From NCBI GenBank assembly GCA_003973585.1, contig QNYN01000004.1, positions 1 through 9,137 of the forward strand: 9,137 bases of DNA. Direction: 5' to 3'. The translations under genes were made by a program, and so were the position numbers. The stretch's first letter is position 1. Every line of letters starts with the position of its first letter. The notes under the pieces are model-generated. The model made no database searches and was not told the origin of the DNA. It saw nothing but the letters and a program-made list of their open reading frames with translations. The stretch is from Fusobacteriota bacterium. GTDB lineage: Bacteria; Fusobacteriota; Fusobacteriia; Fusobacteriales; Fusobacteriaceae. Shown here in pieces: positions 1 through 5,586 of the stretch.

Positions 1-220
1 TTCGTAAAAATTTACCATGCTCTCCATATTTTGTTAAAAATTCTTTGATATCACCAGTATGTGTAATATTACATTGACCTGATCCTGCTATTAATATTTT
101 CTTTCCCATTTTATTCTTCTTTTCTAAAATAGCAGTTTTAATCCCTAAACTTCCAGCAAATATTGCAGAAAAAATACCTCCAGGACCTCCACCAATAACA
201 ATATAATCATATATTTTCAT
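1..220 (-). CDS. BaiN/HI0933-family FAD-dependent oxidoreductase, N-terminal part (cut by window edge)
   Basis: Only the first 73 codons are inside the window. The start ATG is at 220-218 with an AGGAG ribosome site at 228-232. The visible protein begins with a Rossmann FAD-binding fold: MKIYDYIVIGGGPGG contains the dinucleotide motif G10-x-G12-x-x-G15. An acidic residue at the end of the second strand (AILEKK, E33) would hold the adenosine ribose. Residues 46-53 (GSGQCNIT) match the signature that follows the first Rossmann unit in the HI0933/YhiN/BaiN family, often annotated as aminoacetone oxidase-like or NAD(P)/FAD-dependent oxidoreductases. Family members are soluble flavoproteins of about 400 residues whose natural substrate is mostly unknown; BaiN of gut clostridia acts on bile-acid intermediates, but that cannot be transferred from the family match. 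It is divergent from the rubrerythrin gene across a 185-bp gap. The family is well supported; the function is not. Confidence 0.88.
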   Translation of the reverse strand, partial: MKIYDYIVIGGGPGGIFSAIFAGSLGIKTAILEKKNKMGKKILIAGSGQCNITHTGDIKEFLTKYGEHGKFLR

Positions 221-315
221 AAACTTGCTCCTACTTAAACTAAAATTAAAATAATAATTATATATAGTATACTGTTAATGGAATTATATTTAAAGAAATA
301 TTTATAAAAAAGTTG

Positions 316-344
316 TTGACACTTACTTTAAAATAGGTTATTAT
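316..344 (+). promoter_or_regulatory. Strong sigma-A-type promoter of the rubrerythrin gene
   Basis: TTGACA at 316-321 is a perfect -35 box. It is followed by a 17-bp spacer and TATTAT at 339-344 as the -10 box. Transcription would start near 351, giving a leader of about 55 nt before the ATG at 406. Near-consensus boxes at ideal spacing suggest high potential expression, as often seen for rubrerythrins in anaerobes. Confidence 0.85.
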
Positions 345-348
345 ATTT

Positions 349-363
349 TTGTAAAGATTACAA
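349..363. promoter_or_regulatory. PerR-box-like inverted repeat at the rubrerythrin transcription start
   Basis: TTGTAAAGATTACAA is a perfect 6-3-6 inverted repeat, and one further T/A pair at 348/364 extends it. Against the Bacillus PerR box TTATAATNATTATAA it agrees at 11 of 14 defined positions, differing at positions 3, 7 and 13. It lies just downstream of the -10 box and covers the predicted start of transcription, where a bound repressor would block the promoter. PerR, the peroxide-sensing Fur-family repressor, controls rubrerythrin genes in clostridia, which fits. A Fur-like or other dimeric regulator is also possible. Confidence 0.55.
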
Positions 364-405
364 ATTTAAAATAATTTTTTTAAAAATAAAAGGAGTGATT
401 GAAAA

Positions 406-957
406 ATGGCAAAAGTAAGATGTACAGTATGTGGTGAAATTTTAGATTCAAATGTTGAGGTTTGTCCAGTATGTAAGGCAACTAAAGAAAAATTTGTACC
501 TTATGATGAAAATGCAACTGAAGAGTGGGCAACAGAGCATAAATTAGGAGAAGGGTTAGCTTGTGGAGATGCAGAAATCATTGAAGGATTAAAAGCAAAC
601 TTTGCAGGAGAATGTACTGAAGTTGGTATGTACTTAGCAATGTCTAGAGTAGCAGATAGAGAAGGATATCCTGAAGTTGCAGAAGCATATAAGAGAATTG
701 CATTTGAAGAAGCAGAACATGCAGCTAAATTTGCAGAATTATTAGGAGAAGTAGTTACTAACTCTACTGAAGAAAACTTAAGATTAAGAGTAGCAGCAGA
801 ATATGGAGCTACATCAGGGAAATTTGAAATTGCTAAAAGAGCTAAGAAATTAGGATTTGATGCAATTCACGATACAGTTCATGAAATGGCTAAAGATGAA
901 GCTAGACATGGAAAAGCATTCAAAGGTTTATTAGAGAGACATTTTGAAGGAAAATAA
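406..957 (+). CDS. rbr: Reverse rubrerythrin (N-terminal rubredoxin plus diiron four-helix domain)
   Basis: This 183-residue soluble protein has the domain order of reverse rubrerythrins (clostridial revRbr/rubperoxin). A rubredoxin-like FeS4 domain comes first, with cysteines 6, 9, 20 and 23 (CTVC and CPVC). A ferritin-like four-helix domain follows from about residue 52. The diiron ligands can be read as E69 in the first helix, E102-x-x-H105, E132 and E165-x-x-H168. The family reduces hydrogen peroxide to water, with electrons arriving through the rubredoxin iron from NAD(P)H-linked reductases; it acts in the cytoplasm of anaerobes exposed to oxygen. The domain order separates it from classical rubrerythrin, where rubredoxin is C-terminal. 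The ATG has an AGGAG site at 391-395. The gene stands alone between its own promoter and a terminator, and a PerR-like dyad overlaps its start of transcription. No ligand appears to be missing. Confidence 0.95.
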   Translation: MAKVRCTVCGEILDSNVEVCPVCKATKEKFVPYDENATEEWATEHKLGEGLACGDAEIIEGLKANFAGECTEVGMYLAMSRVADREGYPEVAEAYKRIAFEEAEHAAKFAELLGEVVTNSTEENLRLRVAAEYGATSGKFEIAKRAKKLGFDAIHDTVHEMAKDEARHGKAFKGLLERHFEGK

Positions 958-967
958 TTAAATTTTT

Positions 968-1006
968 AAAGGGAGAAGATCATAATTGATTTTCTTCCTT
1001 TTTTTT
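968..1006 (+). terminator. Rho-independent terminator of the rubrerythrin gene
   Basis: A 15-bp stem (968-982 with 987-1001, two G-U pairs) with a TAAT loop is followed by a run of T to 1006. It starts 10 bp after the stop codon, so rubrerythrin is probably a one-gene transcript. Confidence 0.88.
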
Positions 1007-1036
1007 GTAAAAAAACAAACAAAAAAAGTAGGAATA

Positions 1037-1045
1037 TGATAGAAT
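1037..1045 (+). promoter_or_regulatory. Possible extended -10 promoter of the marC-like/DJ-1 unit
   Basis: TGATAGAAT fits an extended -10 (TG, one base, then TAGAAT at 1040-1045). The sequence 17 bp upstream is A-rich and gives no recognisable -35 box. A promoter is expected here because a terminator ends the previous gene. No better candidate was found in 1007-1085, but the match is weak. Confidence 0.35.
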
Positions 1046-1084
1046 TAGCCGAATATCTAAGGCAAGATAAAAAAAGATAAAATT

Positions 1085-1103
1085 AGAGGAGAGTGAGGAA
1101 AAT
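1085..1103 (+). promoter_or_regulatory. Ribosome site that conflicts with the apparent GTG start of the MarC-like gene
   Basis: AGAGGAG at 1085-1091 is the only good Shine-Dalgarno sequence. The only upstream in-frame standard start is GTG at 1093, one base after it, which is too close; a stop codon at 1084-1086 closes the frame. The codon at normal distance is ATA at 1102 (10-nt gap). The first in-frame ATG is at 1126, about 34 nt away. Confidence 0.5.
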
Positions 1104-1719
1104 AGATTATATAATTCACATATTCATGAATGCTATGACTATGATTGCCATATTAAATCCATTTGGAAATGTACCGTTATTTATTGGGTTGACAGAAGAT
1201 TTAAAAAAGCCTGTTAGGAAAAAACTTTTTAAAGTTATAGTTATCACAGGATTTGCTATAATGGCTGTATTCGCTTTAGTAGGATCATTTATGATGCATA
1301 ATTTTTTTAAGGTAGAAATGAAAGAAGTAAGGATTGCAGGTGGAATAATATTAGTTATTGTTGCATTAAAAAACTTATTATTTCCTAAAAAAAATGGAAA
1401 ACAAGAAGAAAATTTAGAAGAATTAACAGAGGAAGAAGAGATAAAACAAGGGATTATCCCAATGGCTTTTCCTATGCTAGTAGGACCTGGATCTTTAGCC
1501 AGTGTTTTATTAATTAGACAAGAAGTTGGAGTTATTTCTGCAGTGGCATCTTGTGTAGTTGTTTTTGCCATTATACATGTAATGTTTTTAAGTGCAGATT
1601 TTATAGAAAAAATATTTGGAGAATTAGTATTATTTGTATTATCGAGGGTCATGCAACTATTTATAATGGCTGTAGGTATTAAAACTATAATAAGTGGAGT
1701 AGCATTAGTTATCCAATAA
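1093..1719 (+). CDS. MarC/UPF0056-family integral membrane protein
   Basis: A 208-residue hydrophobic protein with about six membrane spans, roughly at residues 7-31, 45-66, 77-97, 121-142, 146-167 and 180-205. The family signatures are NPFGN at 22-26 in the first span and its pseudo-repeat GPGS at 131-134 in the fourth. A charged, Glu/Lys-rich loop (about 98-119) separates the two halves. Length and layout match the MarC/YhgN/YchE (UPF0056) family. Its biochemical role is unknown; the early link of MarC to multiple antibiotic resistance was not upheld, and a transport role is only assumed. The stop is followed after 15 bp by the DJ-1-family gene with its own AGGAGG site, so the two are probably cotranscribed. 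The start is uncertain: GTG at 1093 lies one base after the Shine-Dalgarno, while ATA at 1102 or ATG at 1126 would shorten the N-terminus by 3 or 11 residues without losing NPFGN. Confidence 0.88.
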   Translation: MRKIDYIIHIFMNAMTMIAILNPFGNVPLFIGLTEDLKKPVRKKLFKVIVITGFAIMAVFALVGSFMMHNFFKVEMKEVRIAGGIILVIVALKNLLFPKKNGKQEENLEELTEEEEIKQGIIPMAFPMLVGPGSLASVLLIRQEVGVISAVASCVVVFAIIHVMFLSADFIEKIFGELVLFVLSRVMQLFIMAVGIKTIISGVALVIQ

Positions 1720-1734
1720 ATTAGGAGGGAAATC

Positions 1735-2283
1735 ATGAAGAAAGTAGCACTTTATTTAGCAACAGGATTTGAAGAGATAGAAGCTTTGGCAACAGTAGAT
1801 ATATTGAGAAGGGGAGACATAGAGGTTGATGTGGTATCTATAGAAGAAACATTAGAAGTAGTAGGATCTCATAAAATAAAAGTTTTTGCAGACAAATTAA
1901 TAAAAGATATTAATCTCGAAGATTATCAAATGATTGTTTTACCTGGAGGAATGCCAGGAACTTTAAATTTAAATGATTCTGAGATTTTAAAGACACAAAT
2001 TTTAGAATTTTATAAAAATAAAAAGTATATAGGAGCAATATGTGCTGCTCCTATGATTTTAGGGAAAATGAAGTTACTAGTTGGAAAAGAAGCTACATGT
2101 TATCCTGGAGTAGAAGATAATTTAGAAGGAGCTATTTATAGAAGTGATTTAGATGTTATAGTAGCTGAAAATATTATAACTTCTAGAGGAGCAGGAACAG
2201 CTATGAAATTTGGACTAAAATTAGTAGAATTATTAGAGGGAAAAGAGGTTAGTGATAAATTAACTAAAAGTTTGTTAGTTTAA
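1735..2283 (+). CDS. DJ-1/PfpI (YajL/ThiJ-like) family protein
   Basis: A 182-residue single-domain protein of the DJ-1 branch of the class I glutamine amidotransferase-like fold. The nucleophile elbow AICAAP places the reactive cysteine at C103. The conserved acid that partners it is E16 in GFEEIE, equivalent to E18 of human DJ-1. The PGG motif (70-72) and the RGAGTA segment (151-156) are also typical. No histidine stands at the position of DJ-1 H126 (the stretch reads ATCYPG), which is common in bacterial members. Family members are reported to act in oxidative-stress protection, as glyoxalases or as deglycases, and the deglycase claim is disputed; no single reaction can be assigned here. 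It acts in the cytoplasm. The ATG has AGGAGGG at 1723-1729 at good spacing. It follows the MarC-like gene by 15 bp. No clear terminator follows its stop before the EIIA leader, so some read-through is possible. Confidence 0.92.
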   Translation: MKKVALYLATGFEEIEALATVDILRRGDIEVDVVSIEETLEVVGSHKIKVFADKLIKDINLEDYQMIVLPGGMPGTLNLNDSEILKTQILEFYKNKKYIGAICAAPMILGKMKLLVGKEATCYPGVEDNLEGAIYRSDLDVIVAENIITSRGAGTAMKFGLKLVELLEGKEVSDKLTKSLLV

Positions 2284-2285
2284 AA

Positions 2286-2316
2286 TTGTGTTCTGGCGGT
2301 TAGATATTACTATAAT
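2286..2316 (+). promoter_or_regulatory. Probable promoter of the EIIA gene
   Basis: TATAAT at 2311-2316 is a perfect -10 box. TTGTGT at 2286-2291 is a weak -35 with a long 19-bp spacer. Transcription would start near 2323, leaving a leader of about 98 nt. The -10 box lies partly inside the 5' arm of the inverted repeat at 2307-2369. Confidence 0.45.
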
Positions 2317-2369
2317 TTGGTTAAAAATTTAATCATTTATACCTTTAAAAAACCTAATCGATATAGTAA
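2307..2369. repeat. Long inverted repeat in the leader of the EIIA gene
   Basis: TTACTATA at 2307-2314 is exactly complementary to TATAGTAA at 2362-2369. Inside it, TTTGGTT (2316-2322) pairs with AACCTAA (2351-2357) with one mismatch. The arms are separated by a 1-by-4 internal loop, and the apical loop is about 28 nt of A/T-rich sequence. The 5' arm overlaps the -10 box, so RNA from that promoter would lack most of the 5' arm. It could be an operator with distant half-sites, or an RNA fold only in read-through transcripts from the upstream genes. There is no T-run after it, so it is not a plain terminator. Confidence 0.5.
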
Positions 2370-2420
2370 ACTGATTTAGTAAATATAGAATTTATAAAAT
2401 TTTAGGAGGTAGGGTTAAAA

Positions 2421-2921
2421 ATGGGATTATTTGATTTTTTAAAAAAAGGAAAAAAACAAGAGCAAGAGGAAAATTATATTGAGATATACTCACCATTAAA
2501 TGGAAGAGTAATTGATTTATCAGAAGTTCCTGATGAAGCATTTGCAGAAAAAATGATAGGAGATGGATGTGCTATCGAACCTTCAGAAGGATCTGTTTTT
2601 GCTATAGCAGATGCTGAAATTGATATTTTTGATACTAACCATGCAGTAAGTTTTGATATTGATGATTTAGAAATGATCGTTCACTTTGGAATCGATACTG
2701 TTAAATTAGATGGAAAAGGATTTGAAAGATTAGTAGAGCCTGGAAATGTAAAAAAAGGTGACGAATTAGTAAAATATGATTTAGATTTCATTAAAGAAAA
2801 TGCAAAATCTACAAGAACACCAGTTATCATCTCAAATATGGAAGATGTTGCTGAAATAAAAGTTGTAGCTTCTGGAGAAGTTAAAGCTGGAGATTTATTA
2901 ATGAAGGTAAAATTAAAATAA
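2421..2921 (+). CDS. crr: PTS glucose-type EIIA component (Crr-like), stand-alone
   Basis: A 166-residue soluble protein matching single-domain EIIA of the glucose family. It passes phosphate from HPr to a sugar-specific EIIB in the phosphotransferase system, and in some bacteria also serves as a regulator. The phosphorylated histidine is H88 in VHFGIDTV, and the second active-site histidine is H74 in DTNHA. Other family blocks are SPLNG (24-28), VPDEAFAEKMIGDG (36-49) and the C-terminal STRTPVIISNM (130-140). The N-terminus MGLFDFLKKG resembles the membrane-binding amphipathic tail of E. coli EIIA. Ribosome site AGGAGG at 2404-2409 is 11 nt from the ATG. No EIIB or EIIC gene is nearby, so it probably serves permeases encoded elsewhere; which sugars cannot be told. 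It has its own probable promoter and an inverted-repeat leader, and ends at a strong terminator. Confidence 0.93.
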   Translation: MGLFDFLKKGKKQEQEENYIEIYSPLNGRVIDLSEVPDEAFAEKMIGDGCAIEPSEGSVFAIADAEIDIFDTNHAVSFDIDDLEMIVHFGIDTVKLDGKGFERLVEPGNVKKGDELVKYDLDFIKENAKSTRTPVIISNMEDVAEIKVVASGEVKAGDLLMKVKLK

Positions 2922-2930
2922 GTATATAAT

Positions 2931-2960
2931 AAAAAATGAGGAGTTAATTCCTCATTTTTT
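2931..2960. terminator. Bidirectional terminator between crr and mnmH
   Basis: A perfect 12-bp stem (2931-2942 with 2949-2960) with a 6-nt loop has AAAAAA at one end and TTTTTT at the other. It therefore gives a U-tract in both directions. It serves the convergent EIIA gene (stop at 2921) and mnmH (stop at 2966). Confidence 0.92.
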
Positions 2961-2965
2961 GTTGT

Positions 2966-4033
2966 CTATAAATATTTTTTTAAGGTATTTTCTAATTTTA
3001 AAACACCATCTTCTATACTTTCAATATAAATTTCTTCTTGATAATCGTGTTTATTTAAACTTTTATTATACATAGGATCATAGTATTCAACCATCATTTC
3101 TCTAGCAGCTTCTCTAATATTTCCTTCTTCTACTAATTTAATAAATTTAGAATAAGCATTTCCATCCATATATCTTTTTAATTTTTTTGCAACATCTAAT
3201 AAATTTTCTTTTAATTCTTCAATACCAGTATAATCTTCTATAATAATATCTAATCTCATTTCAATAGGACCTTCTACTAAAATTTTAACACCATTTTTCA
3301 TAGTATTCCAAAATGGTTCTGGAATATGAATAGGACCAATTTTTCTACTTTCTCCTTCGATGACAATAACATTATTTTTTCTATGTTTTACTGCATCGTA
3401 TAATAATGATTCAAAAGTTTTTTGACTTCTATCTTGAGGTATTCCAATATGTCCAAAATGAGAACCTCTATTTTTTGCCATCCCTTCTAAATCTATAGTC
3501 TCAAAACCTTTTTTAGCTAGTTCAAATAAAATTTTGGTTTTACCTGTTCCAGTTTTACCGTGAAGAGTAATAAGAGTTAAACCTTTTACTATGTTTTCTA
3601 AGTCATTCATAATAAAACTTCTATACGATTTATAGCCTCCACTTAGTCTAGCAGTTTTGTAACCCATAGAGTTAAAAAATGATGTCATAGAACCACTTCT
3701 CATTCCTCCTCTAGCACAGAAAAAGATAATCGAATCATATTTTTTTGCTAGTTCACTGACTTCACTTGTAATAGCTCCTAATCTTTTAGAAATAGCCTCT
3801 ACTCCCATTAATTTAGCTTTTTCAGGGGATTCTTTTTTATATGCAGTCCCGACCATAACCCTTTCTTCATCTAATAATACTGGGATATTAATAGCTCCTG
3901 GAATTGTAGATTCTTCATATTCTTTAGGAGTTCTAACATCTATTAAAATATAATTTTTTTTCTTTAAAAGTTCACTATAAGTTATTTCATTTTTATTCAT
4001 ATCATCGTATATATTTATTTTCAAAATATCCAC
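2966..4033 (-). CDS. mnmH: tRNA 2-selenouridine synthase MnmH (SelU)
   Basis: MnmH replaces the sulfur of 2-thiouridine at wobble position 34 of tRNA-Lys, -Glu and -Gln with selenium from selenophosphate, through a geranylated intermediate. The 355-residue length is normal. The N-terminal rhodanese domain (about 16-141) carries IDVRTPKEYEES and the active-site cysteine C106 in FFCARGGMRS. The C-terminal half is a P-loop domain with Walker A GKTGTGKT at 159-166, then NRGSHFG (188-194) and EGESRKIG (226-233), both characteristic of the family. It is the third gene of a minus-strand series after cysK and cysE, 37 bp behind cysE, and may also have its own extended -10 promoter in that gap. Function implies a selenophosphate synthetase (SelD) elsewhere. 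The start is uncertain: GTG at 4033-4031 lies inside the ribosome site AAGGAAGG, whereas TTG at 4024-4022, three codons later, sits at normal distance. All motifs are retained either way. Confidence 0.94.
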   Translation of the reverse strand: MDILKINIYDDMNKNEITYSELLKKKNYILIDVRTPKEYEESTIPGAINIPVLLDEERVMVGTAYKKESPEKAKLMGVEAISKRLGAITSEVSELAKKYDSIIFFCARGGMRSGSMTSFFNSMGYKTARLSGGYKSYRSFIMNDLENIVKGLTLITLHGKTGTGKTKILFELAKKGFETIDLEGMAKNRGSHFGHIGIPQDRSQKTFESLLYDAVKHRKNNVIVIEGESRKIGPIHIPEPFWNTMKNGVKILVEGPIEMRLDIIIEDYTGIEELKENLLDVAKKLKRYMDGNAYSKFIKLVEEGNIREAAREMMVEYYDPMYNKSLNKHDYQEEIYIESIEDGVLKLENTLKKYL

Positions 4034-4040
4034 CTTCCTT
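4022..4040 (-). promoter_or_regulatory. Ribosome site of mnmH that favours a TTG start at 4024
   Basis: On the minus strand AAGGAAGGTGG runs from 4040 to 4030. The GTG at 4033-4031 is part of this purine block, leaving almost no spacer. TTG at 4024-4022 is in frame and lies 5 nt after the end of the block (8 nt after AAGG), a normal distance. Confidence 0.5.
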
Positions 4041-4046
4041 TTGTTT

Positions 4047-4055
4047 ATTATAACA
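4047..4055 (-). promoter_or_regulatory. Possible internal extended -10 promoter for mnmH
   Basis: On the minus strand TGTTATAAT (4055-4047) is a perfect extended -10: TG, one base, TATAAT. No -35 match is seen 17 bp upstream. Transcription would begin near 4040, right at the Shine-Dalgarno, giving a very short leader. It lies in the 37-bp gap after cysE. Confidence 0.4.
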
Positions 4056-4070
4056 TTTTTAAGAAAAAAA

Positions 4071-4628
4071 TTATTTTTTATCTACTTTTTTTCTTTGTGG
4101 ACAAGGGCAAGAACCACCATTACATCTCATAGTTCCTGCAACTCCTACAATAGTAGAATTTTCATGGCTACTTTTTAAAACTACAGTATTACTTCCTATC
4201 TTTGTTCCTTTAGCAATGGTAATATTTCCTAAAACCTTTGCTCCAGCTCCTATCACTACATTATCCTCAATAGTAGGATGTCTTTTTCCACTTTCTTTAC
4301 CAGTTCCACCTAAGGTAACTTGATGATAGATAGTTACATTATCTTTTATAACTGCAGTTTCTCCAATTACAACTCCCATTCCGTGATCAATAAATAACCC
4401 TTTACCAATAGTAGCTCCAGGGTGAATTTCAATACCAGTAAAAAACCTTGATATTTGTGATATTAATCGTGCTAAAAAAAATAGATTATTTTTAAAGAAA
4501 AAATGAGCTATTCTATGATTAATAATAGCGTGAATAGTTGGATAAAGCAGTAAAATTTCAATACTTGATTTTGCTGATGGGTCATTTTTTTTAATATTTT
4601 CAATATCATATTTTAAATTTTTAAACAT
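4071..4628 (-). CDS. cysE: Serine O-acetyltransferase (CysE/EpsC type), with an unusual cysteine-bearing C-terminal tail
   Basis: CysE acetylates L-serine with acetyl-CoA to O-acetylserine, the substrate of CysK next door. The 185-residue length matches the short EpsC type rather than the 270-residue enterobacterial enzyme. An N-terminal helical region (about 1-63) is followed by left-handed beta-helix hexapeptide repeats (about 65-165). These carry family landmarks: [21 protein letters not shown] (start about 67; D81 and H82 are likely catalytic), VVIGE (87-91), [10 protein letters not shown] (101-110) and KRHPTI (115-120). The end is unusual: after VGVAGTMR the tail [13 protein letters not shown] carries C169, C174 and C176, the only cysteines of the protein. 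The usual C-terminal isoleucine that docks into CysK is absent (it ends KKVDKK). The ATG at 4628 has GGAGGA at 4632-4637. It lies 14 bp after cysK, so the two are surely cotranscribed. Confidence 0.93.
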   Translation of the reverse strand: MFKNLKYDIENIKKNDPSAKSSIEILLLYPTIHAIINHRIAHFFFKNNLFFLARLISQISRFFTGIEIHPGATIGKGLFIDHGMGVVIGETAVIKDNVTIYHQVTLGGTGKESGKRHPTIEDNVVIGAGAKVLGNITIAKGTKIGSNTVVLKSSHENSTIVGVAGTMRCNGGSCPCPQRKKVDKK

Positions 4629-4642
4629 TTTTCCTCCGAATT

Positions 4643-5563
4643 TTATAACTTTTTATCAAAAACTCCTGTAGATAGATATTTTTCTCCACCATCTGGAGAT
4701 ACTGTAACTACAATTTTTCCTTCTCCTAATTCTTTAGCAAGAATTTTAGCAGCAGCGATATTTGCTCCACTAGATATTCCTAAATATAGCCCATCACTAT
4801 CTAAAATATTTTTTGTAGTCTCATATGCTTGTTGGTCGCTAATTTTTATTACTTTATCGATAATAGAGGTGTCTAATATTGCTGGGATAAATCCAGCTCC
4901 TATTCCTTGTATTTTATGGGAACCACTATCTTCACCAGATAAAATAGCTGAATTAGTTGGTTCTACTGCTAATATTTTTATTTTTTTATTTTGCTCTTTT
5001 AGATATTTTCCTATTCCACCTAGAGTCCCTCCAGTTCCAACTCCTGCTATAAAAGCATCAATATTAGGAATTTCTTTATATATTTCAATTCCTGTAGAAA
5101 TATAATGTGCTTTTATATTAGAAGGATTTTCAAATTGATTGGGAATATAATATTTTTTATTTTCTTTCGCCATTTCGTAAGCTTTATCAATAGCACCAGT
5201 CATTCCCTTTTCAGGTTCTGTTAAAACTAAGTCAGCCCCATAAGAACTAATAATATCTTTCCTCTCTTGGCTCATACTAGAGGGCATGACTAAAGTCACA
5301 CTATACCCCATAGCTTTTCCGATCATAGCTAAAGCTACTCCTGTATTACCACTTGTAGGCTCTAAAATAGTATCGCCTTTTTTTAATTTTTTATTCTCTA
5401 TAGCATCTAAAATCATTTGAAGAGCTGCTCGGTCTTTTATTGATCCACTAGGATTAAATTTTTCTAGTTTGACATATATATCAGCTAGACCTTTTTCTGG
5501 TTTTAATTTTACAATAGGGGTATTTCCAATTAATTCAATTATATTTTTATAGATAAAAATCAC
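4643..5563 (-). CDS. cysK: Cysteine synthase A (O-acetylserine sulfhydrylase)
   Basis: CysK is a cytoplasmic PLP enzyme that makes cysteine from O-acetylserine and sulfide. The 306-residue length is typical. The PLP lysine is K43 in SGSIKDRAA. The asparagine loop is PTSGNTG (69-75), the phosphate-binding loop GTGGT (176-180) and GISSGAN (262-268). The C-terminal segment [11 protein letters not shown] (289-299) is the family's PDSGERYLST block with Gly for Ser. It is the first gene of cysK-cysE-mnmH and is divergent from cls. The start is uncertain. GTG at 5563-5561 overlaps the ribosome site AAGGAG (5568-5563), so it has no spacer. The codon at normal distance, ATC at 5554-5552, would align the protein with usual CysK N-termini (family members typically begin one or two residues before Y-x-x-x-x-E-L-I-G-N-T-P). 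ATT at 5560 is a second non-standard option. No in-frame ATG occurs before K43. A promoter with a dyad over its -35 box lies upstream. Confidence 0.95.
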   Translation of the reverse strand: MIFIYKNIIELIGNTPIVKLKPEKGLADIYVKLEKFNPSGSIKDRAALQMILDAIENKKLKKGDTILEPTSGNTGVALAMIGKAMGYSVTLVMPSSMSQERKDIISSYGADLVLTEPEKGMTGAIDKAYEMAKENKKYYIPNQFENPSNIKAHYISTGIEIYKEIPNIDAFIAGVGTGGTLGGIGKYLKEQNKKIKILAVEPTNSAILSGEDSGSHKIQGIGAGFIPAILDTSIIDKVIKISDQQAYETTKNILDSDGLYLGISSGANIAAAKILAKELGEGKIVVTVSPDGGEKYLSTGVFDKKL

Positions 5564-5568
5564 TCCTT
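5552..5568 (-). promoter_or_regulatory. Ribosome site of cysK, merged with the GTG start; ATC at 5554 at normal distance
   Basis: On the minus strand AAGGAG occupies 5568-5563, and its last G is the first base of the only standard start codon, GTG. ATC at 5554-5552 is 8 nt downstream of AAGGAG, the spacing expected for initiation. A rare AUC or AUU start, or an error in the deposited sequence, should be considered. Confidence 0.5.
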
Positions 5569-5586
5569 ATTTTATTATTTACTCTA

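Noticed and set aside
221..405. Promoter of the divergent flavoprotein gene
   Set aside because: TATAAT (minus strand, 262-257) and TATACT (271-266) are both possible -10 boxes, but neither has a convincing -35, so no feature is called; in such AT-rich DNA these occur by chance.
1116..1736. Open reading frame of 206 codons on the minus strand opposite the MarC-like gene
   Set aside because: The plus-strand protein is a clear family match; the antisense frame has no recognisable motif, no ribosome site, and an Asn/Ile/Thr-rich composition expected from a mirror frame.
2966..4033. Possible selenoprotein (in-frame TGA) because a selenium gene is present
   Set aside because: All genes in the window read through to normal stops with full-length family matches and normal Cys residues; there is no truncated gene continuing past a TGA.
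4869..5105. 78-codon plus-strand frame inside cysK
   Set aside because: It lies opposite conserved CysK motifs and has no ribosome site or family resemblance.
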